Positions 1-5,917 of a stretch of 8,256 bases of DNA are shown here, one piece after another; position 1 is the first letter of the stretch; each line of letters starts with the position of its first letter. The stretch spans positions 1 through 8,256 of the forward strand of contig JAUPMA010000248.1 of assembly GCA_030836935.1 (NCBI GenBank), read 5' to 3'. Origin of the DNA: Pseudomonadota bacterium. GTDB taxonomy: Bacteria; Pseudomonadota; Gammaproteobacteria; SZUA-229. The translations under genes and the position numbers were made by a program. Under the pieces are notes generated by a model, which worked only from the letters and a program-made list of their open reading frames with translations, was not told where the DNA came from and ran no database searches.

Positions 1-3000
1 CAATCCGGCAATTCGCGTGTGGAAGTGCAGATTGTATATGACGAACTGGCGGTGCTGGATGAAGACAAGAATCTGGACATCGAACGCATTAACCGTGAAA
101 CCGAGGCGCAAACACCTTATGCATTAAACATGATGCGCATTTCGGTAGATGGCCAGCCAGTTGATGATCCGTATAAAAACATAGAAGACATACAGCGTTG
201 CACCGACGTTGCCCTGGATGAAGCGAAAATCGAATTCAAGTTTGATAATCTGGCATTAAAACCGCGCCTCAATATCACCGCCTGGCCCAATAGCATTCGT
301 TATCAGGACGATGCCAATACCGAAGCGCAGGAAAACACTGTGCGCTTCCGCGCCTGGAGCAATTACCCGGTGTTCATTCATAAATACGAAGTGCGTATTT
401 TCAACGAAGATCAATCCACTCAGGATGCGCCGCTGGCCATCGTTGAGCTGGATGTAAACCATGAGGGCAGCTGGCAGGCGCAAATCGAAGATTTCAAGGC
501 GCCGATAATGAAACTGAAATATGTGCTGCGCGTGTATGATGATCTCAAGGATGCAAACCAGCATTTTGATGAAACCACGGCATTACCGTTATGGCTGGTA
601 TCGGAAATCAAGAATAACGATCTGAATGCAGATAAAACTTACGATGCCAATAAAGAATTGCTGGCCGGTTACGGCGAGAATCATCTGGCGACACAAAACA
701 TTCCGCTGAAGGGCGGTGCGGTGTCGGCCTACGGCAATAATATTCCGGCGGATCATACCGTGTGGCTGGCAGGTCATCCGGTTCCGGTGAGTGATAAAGG
801 TGAATTTGTTACCGAAGAAATTTTCCCGCCGGGATTCCACACCGTAGAAGTGGCGGTGCTGGACAAGGAAGGCAACGGTAATTTGTATTTGCGTGATCTG
901 GAGTTGCAGAAAAACGACTGGTTCTATGTCGGCATTGCCGATGTCACCGCCACCTGGGACAACACCAACGGCCCGGCGCAGTTGGTGGCACAAGATCAAA
1001 CGCATTACGACAACGATCTCGCCATAGACGGTCGCCTGGCGTTTTATGTGAACGGCAAATTTGGTGATAACTGGGAATTCACCTCAAGCGTGGATACGCG
1101 CGAAGGCCCGCTCGAAGATGCGTTCAGCAACTTCCTCAACAAAACACCCGATGCCCTGTTCCGCCGTTTAGACCCGGATTATTACTACCCAACATTCGGT
1201 GACGACAGTGTGGTGGAAGACATGGCGCCCACCATGGGCAAGATGTACGCGAAATTGCAGCACAATGAAAATTTCGGCATGTGGGGTAATTTCAAGATTG
1301 AATACACCGATACCGATCTGGCACACATAGATCGCGGACTCTACGGCGCCAATCTGCATTACCAGAGTGAAGACACCACTTCATTCGGCGAAGAAAAATT
1401 AATGCTGGATGGTTTTGCCGCTGAACCCGGCACCATCGCCGGACGCGATGAATACCGCGGCACCGGCGGTTCACTTTATTTCCTGCGCCATCAGGATATT
1501 CTGGTGGGTTCGGATCGTGTGCGCATTGAAATTCGCGACCGCGATTCCGGCATGGTGATCGGTGTGAAAAATCTGGTGGCCTCACTCGATTACGACATTG
1601 ATTACATCCAGGGTCGCATTCTGTTGAATGAGCCGCTGTCATCCACCGCCAGCGCCAGCATGCTGGTGAATAACGGCGCGCTCGCGGGCAATCCGGCTTA
1701 TCTGGTGGTGCGTTATGAATACACGCCGGGCTTCGATGATCTGAACGATATTGCCACCGGTGGCCGGTTGCATTACTGGATAAATGAAAAAGTAAAACTC
1801 GGTTTAACCACCAGCAAACAGGAAGAAACCGGTAACGAAAATTCACTGAACGGCATGGATATCACCTGGCGCAAATCTGCCGGTACCTGGCTGAAACTGG
1901 AAATGGCCGAATCCACCGGACAAGGCGTGCAAACGCTGACTTCGAATGATGGCGGTTTTAATTTTGATGAACTCGATGCCGGTACCACGGCAGACATCAC
2001 AGCGAGTGCATATCGTGCGGACACCAGCGTGCGGCTGGATGAATTAATGGATGGCGTGCGCGGCAATGCAACATTTTATGTACAAAATCGCGAAGCCGGA
2101 TTTTCCGCGCCCGGCCAGTTAACCACAACCGATGTGGAGCAAATGGGTGGCACACTCAATATGCCGATTACCGAACGCATAGATATGAGTGTGAAGGCTG
2201 ACAAAAAAGATCAGAAAGAATCACTGGAAACTGCATCACTGGAAGTGGATGCCGGTTACCGGCTCAATGAAAACTGGCAGTTGAGTTCCGGTGCGCGCGT
2301 GGATTCGCGCGAAGATCATTCGGTGAATGTGCCGGCAACACAATTGCAGGGTGATCGTACCGATATCACCTTCAAGGGCGCATACAATTCACACGAAGAC
2401 TGGAGCGCCTACGGTTTTGCGCAAGTCACCGCCAACACCACCGGCAATCGCGAAGACAATAATCGCGCCGGTACCGGCGGTGCGTATCAGGCAACCGAGC
2501 GTTTGAAAGTGGACGGTGAAGTATCCGGCGGCAATACCGGTACCGGTGCCAAACTCGGTACGGATTATCTGTATTCCGATCGCACCAATGTTTACATGAC
2601 CTATGCGCTGGAAAATGAACGCGCCGATAACGGCATGGCATCGCGTCGCGGCAACATGACCACCGGCGCGCGTTCACGCTATACCGACACCACCAGCGTT
2701 TATATGGAAGAGCGTTACGCGCACGGCGATGTGCCCACCGGTTTAACGCATGCGGCGGGTGTTGATATTGCGCCGGATGATCGCTGGAATTACGGCGGCA
2801 GTCTTGAAATGGGCACACTGGAAGATCAGCAAACCGGCGCATCAACCGAACGCACTGCCATCGGTTTGTTAATGGGTTATGCGTTTGAGAAAACAAAAAT
2901 CGCCAGCGCAGTGGAATGGCGCAGCGATCAAAGTGAAAATCCGGCTACTGCTTTGGTATCCGAACGCGAAACCTGGTTGTGGAAAAACAGCGTCAAATAC

Positions 3001-3603
3001 CAGATCAATCCCGACTGGCGTTTCCTCGGCAAACTCAACTGGAGTGAAAGCACGTCATCGCAAGGCGAATTTTACGACGGCAACTTTATCGAGTTTGTCG
3101 CCGGTTACGGCTATCGCCCGGTGCTGAATGACCGCTGGAACACACTGGCGAAATACACCTATTTCTACAACGTGCCCACAACCGAACAGGAAACCGTCGC
3201 CAATACGGCGGTGGAATTTATCCAGAAGAGCCACGTGTTCTCGATTGATACACTTTACGACTTAACACAACGCTGGAGCCTGGGCGGTAAATATGCGTAT
3301 CGTTTGGGGCAGGTGAGTCAGGAACGTGTCAACCCCGAATTCTTCAACAGCCGCGCCAGTTTATATGTGCTGCGTGCCGACTGGCACTTCATGTATCGCT
3401 GGGATGCATTAATGGAAGCACGCATGCTCGACTTGCCGGATGCGCAGGACAGACGCAGCGGCGCCTTGCTCGGTTTGTATCGTCACGTCGGCAAAAATTT
3501 CAAATTCGGTATTGGTTATAACTTTACCGACTTCTCTGACGATCTCACCGATCTGGATTTCGACAGCCAGGGTGTGTTCATTAATCTGATTGCGACGATG
3601 TAA
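1..3603 (+). CDS. Giant outer-membrane beta-barrel protein, 5'-truncated by the window edge
   Basis: The reading frame is open from base 1 through the TAA at 3601-3603, about 1,200 codons. The GTG at 19 is merely internal, so the true start and signal peptide lie outside the window. The N-terminal third (to about residue 300, counting from base 19) is made of extracellular/periplasmic-type beta domains, including a segment with the motif KPRLNIT and a second with GYGENHLATQNIPLKGG. A conserved block follows near residues 475-545, with RGTGGSLYFLRHQDIL and DYDIDYIQGRILL. I recall this arrangement from large proteobacterial proteins often labelled OmpA-family or TonB-receptor-like. From about residue 570 to the end, amphipathic strands with many aromatic and Asn/Asp/Gly turns indicate a barrel. 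It ends in a beta strand, VFINLIATM, finishing in Met rather than the usual Phe. I see no TonB-receptor plug or OmpA peptidoglycan-binding domain. The substrate is unknown. The family match is from memory, and the outer-membrane location is inferred. Confidence 0.75.
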   Translation, partial: QSGNSRVEVQIVYDELAVLDEDKNLDIERINRETEAQTPYALNMMRISVDGQPVDDPYKNIEDIQRCTDVALDEAKIEFKFDNLALKPRLNITAWPNSIRYQDDANTEAQENTVRFRAWSNYPVFIHKYEVRIFNEDQSTQDAPLAIVELDVNHEGSWQAQIEDFKAPIMKLKYVLRVYDDLKDANQHFDETTALPLWLVSEIKNNDLNADKTYDANKELLAGYGENHLATQNIPLKGGAVSAYGNNIPADHTVWLAGHPVPVSDKGEFVTEEIFPPGFHTVEVAVLDKEGNGNLYLRDLELQKNDWFYVGIADVTATWDNTNGPAQLVAQDQTHYDNDLAIDGRLAFYVNGKFGDNWEFTSSVDTREGPLEDAFSNFLNKTPDALFRRLDPDYYYPTFGDDSVVEDMAPTMGKMYAKLQHNENFGMWGNFKIEYTDTDLAHIDRGLYGANLHYQSEDTTSFGEEKLMLDGFAAEPGTIAGRDEYRGTGGSLYFLRHQDILVGSDRVRIEIRDRDSGMVIGVKNLVASLDYDIDYIQGRILLNEPLSSTASASMLVNNGALAGNPAYLVVRYEYTPGFDDLNDIATGGRLHYWINEKVKLGLTTSKQEETGNENSLNGMDITWRKSAGTWLKLEMAESTGQGVQTLTSNDGGFNFDELDAGTTADITASAYRADTSVRLDELMDGVRGNATFYVQNREAGFSAPGQLTTTDVEQMGGTLNMPITERIDMSVKADKKDQKESLETASLEVDAGYRLNENWQLSSGARVDSREDHSVNVPATQLQGDRTDITFKGAYNSHEDWSAYGFAQVTANTTGNREDNNRAGTGGAYQATERLKVDGEVSGGNTGTGAKLGTDYLYSDRTNVYMTYALENERADNGMASRRGNMTTGARSRYTDTTSVYMEERYAHGDVPTGLTHAAGVDIAPDDRWNYGGSLEMGTLEDQQTGASTERTAIGLLMGYAFEKTKIASAVEWRSDQSENPATALVSERETWLWKNSVKYQINPDWRFLGKLNWSESTSSQGEFYDGNFIEFVAGYGYRPVLNDRWNTLAKYTYFYNVPTTEQETVANTAVEFIQKSHVFSIDTLYDLTQRWSLGGKYAYRLGQVSQERVNPEFFNSRASLYVLRADWHFMYRWDALMEARMLDLPDAQDRRSGALLGLYRHVGKNFKFGIGYNFTDFSDDLTDLDFDSQGVFINLIATM
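3572..3603 (+). repeat. Direct repeat, left copy: 3' end of the outer-membrane gene
   Basis: The last 32 bases of the outer-membrane gene, encoding VFINLIATM and the TAA stop, recur at 6513-6544 in the same orientation. The copies differ at two bases, both third positions: Ile ATT versus ATC and Asn AAT versus AAC. This left copy is in frame with the complete gene. Confidence 0.9.
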
Positions 3604-3691
3604 AGCCTGTTTCGAAGATTCTCGATTCAGACTTCATCTCTTTACACAGCCTTGCGTTATAAAGTATTAGAGCTTGCCAATTCACCTTCTC

Positions 3692-3720
3692 TTGCGTGGG
3701 TTTTGGTTGCCCTGTATAAA
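3692..3720 (+). promoter_or_regulatory. Candidate sigma-70 promoter for the small membrane protein
   Basis: TTGCGT at 3692-3697 and TATAAA at 3715-3720 are separated by 17 bp. The -10 matches consensus at five of six positions and the -35 is weaker. Transcription would begin near 3727, giving a leader of roughly 100 bases before the ATG at 3834. It lies in the first 120 bases of the island, where no gene or clear terminator is visible. Confidence 0.4.
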
Positions 3721-3750
3721 TTGTGGCTTTATTATTGGGACGGAATAAGA

Positions 3751-3807
3751 ATGTTTTCAGGGATGGCGGAATTCTGTCGATCCCACTATTTACGGTTTTT
3801 CATCTAA
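3751..3807 (+). CDS. Possible 18-codon leader ORF
   Basis: An ATG at 3751 follows a plausible Shine-Dalgarno stretch, GGGACGGA, by about six bases. It opens an 18-codon frame that starts MFSGMAEF, stops at 3805-3807, and is out of frame with the membrane gene that begins 27 bases later. Its ribosome-binding site is better than that of the downstream gene, so it could be a translated leader peptide coupled to it. It could equally be chance or the remnant of an eroded longer gene. Nothing in the peptide suggests amino-acid attenuation. Confidence 0.2.
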   Translation: MFSGMAEFCRSHYLRFFI

Positions 3808-3833
3808 CACACTGTTGGGGCATTTATTTACAG

Positions 3834-4229
3834 ATGAAATGGAATACGAACAAATGGCAATTAATTGGTTTGGCGCTTTACTCAAGTGCTTTTCCACTTG
3901 GCATTTACCTTGAAAACCAGTTTCATGTTCCTTATGCCTTCTTAATTTCACTAATCAACTTGCCGTTCTTAGTAATATTGGGGCCTTTGTTAATGGGAGC
4001 TGGCCCACTTTTTCATGGCAATAGTCATTTACTTTTCTATTTTCTGGCATGGACTGTCATCTTTGCCCAGTCATATCTAGCATTCATTTTTTTGCGTCGT
4101 CGCGCTGAAAAAAACAATATAAGTTCTTCTAAGGCACTTATGTTGTCACTAGGCAGGCTAGGCGTTATTTCTTTTGTTACTCTGGTTATCGGAGGTCTTG
4201 CGCTTGTTCTTGTTTTCCGTATACCCTAA
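3834..4229 (+). CDS. Small four-helix inner-membrane protein, unknown function
   Basis: This 131-residue protein begins MKWNTNKW. Four hydrophobic stretches, at about residues 8-26, 33-56, 65-87 and 106-128, predict four transmembrane helices. A basic loop, RRRAEKNN, follows helix 3 and suggests a cytoplasmic face. I do not recognise the family. The frame stays open upstream to a GTG at 3723, which would add 37 residues, but that extension has no good ribosome-binding site and the ATG gives a more natural membrane-protein start. The site before the ATG is also weak, with GGGG about 13 bases upstream. Codon use is more A/T-rich than in the outer-membrane gene, consistent with transfer. The TAA stop lies inside the left core of an attC-like palindrome, an arrangement typical of integron cassettes, which often carry orphan small membrane proteins. 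Confidence 0.6.
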   Translation: MKWNTNKWQLIGLALYSSAFPLGIYLENQFHVPYAFLISLINLPFLVILGPLLMGAGPLFHGNSHLLFYFLAWTVIFAQSYLAFIFLRRRAEKNNISSSKALMLSLGRLGVISFVTLVIGGLALVLVFRIP

Positions 4230-4301
4230 CCAGTCACTCATGCCGTTCGCTACGCTCTCTCGGACGGCCCTATCGGGCCGCCGTATAGTTTCACGTTCGA
4301 C
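4224..4301 (+). other. attC-like imperfect palindrome after the membrane-protein gene
   Basis: This 78-bp region starts CCCTAAC and ends GTTCGAC. Each deviates by one base from the integron core consensus (RYYYAAC and GTTRRRY). The left flank CAGTCACTCATGCCG and right flank CCGTATAGTTTCAC resemble attC arms I remember from environmental cassettes. In the middle, CGGCCC and GGGCCG (4265-4270 and 4275-4280) form a perfect 6-bp stem with a four-base loop, extended by three pairs beyond one bulged A. The length fits attC sites. Pairing between the two end cores is only about four of seven, and no integron integrase is in the window, so this may be a relic or a coincidental hairpin. With no T-run after it, it is not a good intrinsic terminator. 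Confidence 0.3.
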
Positions 4302-4307
4302 GTCAAA
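4296..4307. promoter_or_regulatory. Near-palindrome upstream of the DUF4258/YgiT pair
   Basis: TTCGACGTCAAA is a 12-bp inverted repeat with one mismatched pair around a GACGTC centre, 31 bp before the DUF4258 start codon. The position suits an operator, but no binding protein can be named and such a short palindrome can occur by chance. Confidence 0.2.
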
Positions 4308-4338
4308 TCAAGACACACCTGAGAGATGAAAAAGTAAC

Positions 4339-4656
4339 ATGGAATTCAGGCAGCTGATTCAGAAGCGAGCTTCGCAGCGAATACTTTTTTTACCGCATGC
4401 GGTACGCCAAATGTCGCGCCCTGATCGAATGATTTCCACCGGGGATGTACGGAAGGTGCTTGAGGAGGGCGAAATCATAGAGGATTACCCTGAAGATGCC
4501 AGAGGTCACAGTTGCCTTATTCTGGGCAGGGGGAGGGACGAGCGACCGATACATATCGTATGTACCCCGAAGGATGAGTACTTGGCGGTAATAACTGCGT
4601 ATATTCCGGATGAAGCTCAGTGGTCCGGAAATTTCAAAACGAGGATCAAGTCATGA
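4339..4656 (+). CDS. DUF4258 protein, putative toxin-like partner
   Basis: The 105-residue protein has DUF4258 features: a histidine in FLPHAVRQM (about residues 17-25), the block EEGEIIEDYPED (42-53), and a C-terminal strand set with CLILG, RPIHIV, ITAYIP and a final QW. DUF4258 proteins are small, probably RelE/BECR-like folds often found next to YgiT zinc-finger proteins, and are regarded as candidate type II toxins. RNase activity here is inferred, not seen. The start is the ATG at 4339, preceded only by a weak purine stretch (GAAAAAG). The stop overlaps the next gene's start by four bases (ATGA), so the two are translationally coupled. The length is normal and I see no break. Domain identity is fairly sure; function is not. 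Confidence 0.75.
   Translation: MEFRQLIQKRASQRILFLPHAVRQMSRPDRMISTGDVRKVLEEGEIIEDYPEDARGHSCLILGRGRDERPIHIVCTPKDEYLAVITAYIPDEAQWSGNFKTRIKS
4641..4644 (+). promoter_or_regulatory. Ribosome-binding site fixing the YgiT start
   Basis: GAGG lies eight bases before the ATG at 4653, inside the 3' end of the DUF4258 gene. It favours 4653 over an upstream in-frame GTG at 4620 that has no such site. Confidence 0.55.
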
Positions 4657-4865
4657 AATGTATGTATTGTCAGGGTGAAATGGTGCGTGGAAAGGCGCCA
4701 TTTCATATTGACCGTAAAGATGTTCACGTCAGCCTCGACAGCGTCCCTGCATGGGTTTGCTCGCAATGCGGGGAAGTCTATTTCGAGGAAGCCGAGGTGA
4801 ATGCGGTCCAAGACATTATCCGGGTGGTAGACGAACAATCAGGCAAGCTGGCGCGCACCGCGTGA
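4653..4865 (+). CDS. YgiT-type zinc-finger protein, antitoxin-like partner of DUF4258
   Basis: This 70-residue protein begins MKCMYCQGEM. It has two CxxC pairs, Cys3/Cys6 and Cys36/Cys39 (CSQCGEVYF), the zinc-binding pattern of the N-terminal domain of MqsA (YgiT). In MqsA that domain binds the toxin MqsR while a separate C-terminal helix-turn-helix binds DNA. Here the protein ends soon after a short helix (EAEVNAVQDIIRVVDE), so there is no DNA-binding domain. It likely neutralises the DUF4258 product by contact, as inferred from the four-base overlap and the frequent pairing of these families. Autoregulation of the MqsA kind is not expected unless another protein supplies DNA binding. I trust the family; the antitoxin role is an inference. 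Confidence 0.75.
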   Translation: MKCMYCQGEMVRGKAPFHIDRKDVHVSLDSVPAWVCSQCGEVYFEEAEVNAVQDIIRVVDEQSGKLARTA

Positions 4866-4893
4866 AATTTACGTCTTGGCATCTCGTATCCCG

Positions 4894-4930
4894 CGTAGGT
4901 TGCAATAAGTGAAACGCATTGCACCGAATG
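4894..4930 (+). repeat. REP element R1 (forward)
   Basis: It begins CGTAGGTTGCAATAAG and ends CGCATTGCACCGAATG. The arms GGTTGCAAT and ATTGCACC pair with one bulge. It is the most diverged of four copies that share a consensus of roughly CGTAGGGCGCAATAAG, a short loop, then CATTGCGCCGGATG. Confidence 0.7.
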
Positions 4931-4937
4931 AAAATAT

Positions 4938-4973
4938 CCTACGGCGCAATGCCCTTGGTTATTGCGCCATACG
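4938..4973 (-). repeat. REP element R2 (reverse)
   Basis: The stem arms GGCGCAAT (4943-4950) and ATTGCGCC (4961-4968) are a perfect 8-bp inverted repeat with a 10-base loop. On the minus strand it reads CGTATGGCGCAATAACC and so on, matching the shared REP consensus. It is inverted relative to R1, only seven bases away, forming a BIME-like head-to-head pair. Confidence 0.75.
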
Positions 4974-4979
4974 TTTTTT
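4943..4979 (+). terminator. REP R2 stem plus T6, possible intrinsic terminator
   Basis: The R2 hairpin is followed five bases later by six T residues (4974-4979), about 110 bases past the YgiT stop. Two further A-T pairs extend the stem beyond one mismatch. The gap between stem and T-run is longer than ideal, so termination of the DUF4258/YgiT operon here is plausible but not certain. Confidence 0.35.
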
Positions 4980-5013
4980 CCTGAATTATAATGTTGATGC
5001 CATAATTAAAAGG

Positions 5014-5042
5014 TACGCGCGCAATAAGCATTGCGCCGGATG
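5014..5042 (+). repeat. REP element R3 (forward), upstream of the RAYT
   Basis: GCGCAAT and ATTGCGC flank a four-base loop AAGC, giving a compact 7-bp stem, followed by CGGATG. The loop is shorter than in R1, R2 and R4, apparently by an internal deletion. It sits 44 bases before the RAYT start codon and is inverted relative to R4 on the far side. Confidence 0.7.
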
Positions 5043-5329
5043 AGATCACCAACCAACACTCATTTATCAAAAGGATTTGATGACGCATGCCTGACTATCG
5101 CCGCGCCTGGTATCCGGGTGGCACTTACTTCTTTACGGTGAATGCACTGGTTCGGCACAACAATGATTTGTTTGTGCGCCATATTGATGTGCTGCGCATG
5201 GCGGTGGCGCGTGTCAAACATCGTTTTCCTTTCATTATTCATGGCTGGGTTGTGTTACCTGATCATATGCATTGCATTATTGAATTACCGCAAGGCGATA
5301 TGGATTACGCGACGCGCTGGCGCCAGATA

Positions 5330-5493
5330 CTAACAAGTCACATGAAAAGAATACCATTCTAATTTTTTCGCCACAGAGGACACAGAGAGCACAGAAGATT
5401 TTGTGTTGATTTCTCTGTGACCTCCGTGTCCTCTGTGGTGAATTCTTTCTTTATCTCATACATTGGGGGTATTGTTTTCAAGCGTCCCGGTAG
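5330..5493. mobile_element. 164-bp MITE inserted in the RAYT gene, TA target duplication
   Basis: The imperfect terminal inverted repeats are 5330-5355 (starting CTAACAAGTCAC) and 5468-5493 (reverse complement starting CTACCGGGACGC). They match at 19 of 26 positions without gaps and share GAAAA and AATACC blocks. TA at 5328-5329 and again at 5494-5495 would be the target-site duplication. Excising the element plus one TA restores the RAYT frame exactly. There is no coding capacity, so it must have been moved by a transposase elsewhere. TA duplication suggests the IS630/Tc1-mariner group, but that is inferred. An inner, stronger palindrome occupies 5371-5438. Confidence 0.75.
5371..5438. repeat. 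Inner palindrome of the MITE, CCACAGAGGACAC type
   Basis: The left arm 5371-5395 begins CCACAGAGGACAC. The right arm 5414-5438 ends GTGTCCTCTGTGG. They pair at 22 of 25 positions around an 18-base loop. I recall CCACAGAGGACACAGAG-type palindromes as dispersed repeats in many bacterial genomes. Here it forms the core of the MITE and would fold into a long hairpin in RNA or single-stranded DNA. Confidence 0.8.
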
Positions 5494-5786
5494 TAAAAAT
5501 AATTTATTCAAAAAGCTTGCCTGTTACCGAGTGCCGCTCCGTTGTGCGCAAGAAACGTGGCGAACGTGGTTTGTGGCAACGGCGATATTGGGAACATTTG
5601 ATTCGGGATGACAGGGATTTTGCGGCGCATATGGATTACATCCACATAAACCCGGTAAAGCATGGACTGGTTACGCGCGTGGGTGACTGGCCTTATTCAA
5701 CATTTCATAGGCTGGTTCTGGATGGTGTGTATTCAGCAGATTGGGCAGGCGACGGCGGAAATATTACCTTGCCTTATGATGATTGA

Positions 5787-5823
5787 ATCCGGCGCAATGC
5801 GCTTTGCTTATTGGCGCCCTACG
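5787..5823 (-). repeat. REP element R4 (reverse), abutting the RAYT stop codon
   Basis: On the plus strand it runs ATCCGGCGCAATGCG to TTGGCGCCCTACG. GGCGCAAT pairs with ATTGGCGCC with one bulged G. It starts immediately after the RAYT TGA (5784-5786) and is in opposite orientation to R3, so the transposase gene lies between inverted REPs. Confidence 0.75.
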
Positions 5824-5878
5824 TGAGCTATAGGATATATACCATCCCATATCGCTACACATCCATTCCATATAAACC

Positions 5879-5908
5879 TTGACAGGCAAGTATCCGAACG
5901 GATACTAT
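5879..5908 (+). promoter_or_regulatory. Promoter of the HigBA-like module
   Basis: A perfect -35 TTGACA (5879-5884) is followed by GATACT at 5901-5906 (16-bp spacer) or TACTAT at 5903-5908 (18-bp spacer), each four of six matches to the -10 consensus. The toxin ATG is at 5918, so the leader is very short. Confidence 0.5.
5889..5906. promoter_or_regulatory. 18-bp perfect palindrome, likely antitoxin operator
   Basis: AGTATCCG-AA-CGGATACT has two perfect 8-base arms around a two-base centre. It sits between the -35 and the toxin start and covers the probable -10. Antitoxins of this helix-turn-helix type normally repress their own operon by binding such palindromes, so this is the expected operator. 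Binding itself is inferred. Confidence 0.6.
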
Positions 5909-5917
5909 GTGATTCGC

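Larger units (their letters stand above)
5087..5786 (+). pseudogene. REP-associated tyrosine transposase (RAYT), split by a MITE
   Basis: The N-terminal piece (81 codons) starts MPDYRRAWYPGGTYFFTVN, a classic RAYT opening, and contains the HUH motif LPDHMH with His60 and His62. The C-terminal piece resumes at 5496 and includes RGERGLWQRRYWEHLIRD and YIHINPVKHGLV, where Tyr129 of the restored protein is the likely nucleophile. Between them is a 164-bp insertion. It adds ten foreign codons and then a stop at 5360-5362. Removing the insertion and one TA joins codon 81 (ATA) directly to AAA ATA ATT and gives an uninterrupted 177-residue protein. RAYTs are Y1/HUH nucleases related to IS200/IS605 transposases and act on REP single strands. 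The insertion separates the two halves of the active site, so the product should be inactive. AAGGA, 11 bases before the ATG at 5087, supports that start. Confidence 0.88.

Noticed and set aside
1292..1846. Long antisense frame of 184 codons inside the outer-membrane gene
   Set aside because: It is rich in Arg, Cys, His and Trp in patterns produced by the reverse complement of the sense codons, and shows no domain or start signal.
2426..2896. Second long antisense frame of 156 codons in the barrel region
   Set aside because: Same compositional artefact, fully inside a well-supported sense gene.
3642..3662. A left attC end around GCCTTGCGTTATAAAG that would complete an integron cassette
   Set aside because: GTTATAA does not fit GTTRRRY and no matching inverse core lies upstream, so only the right-hand attC-like site was kept, at low confidence.
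3604..3691. Intrinsic terminator just after the outer-membrane gene
   Set aside because: No convincing stem with a T-run is visible; only short chance pairings.
4894..5042. CRISPR array suggested by repeated GCGCAAT units
   Set aside because: The units alternate in orientation, have unequal spacing and each forms its own hairpin, which is the REP/BIME pattern and not that of CRISPR repeats.
5417..5611. A 64-codon frame across the MITE's right half and the RAYT
   Set aside because: It is out of frame with both RAYT pieces and starts inside the palindrome; it is a shadow of the interrupted gene.
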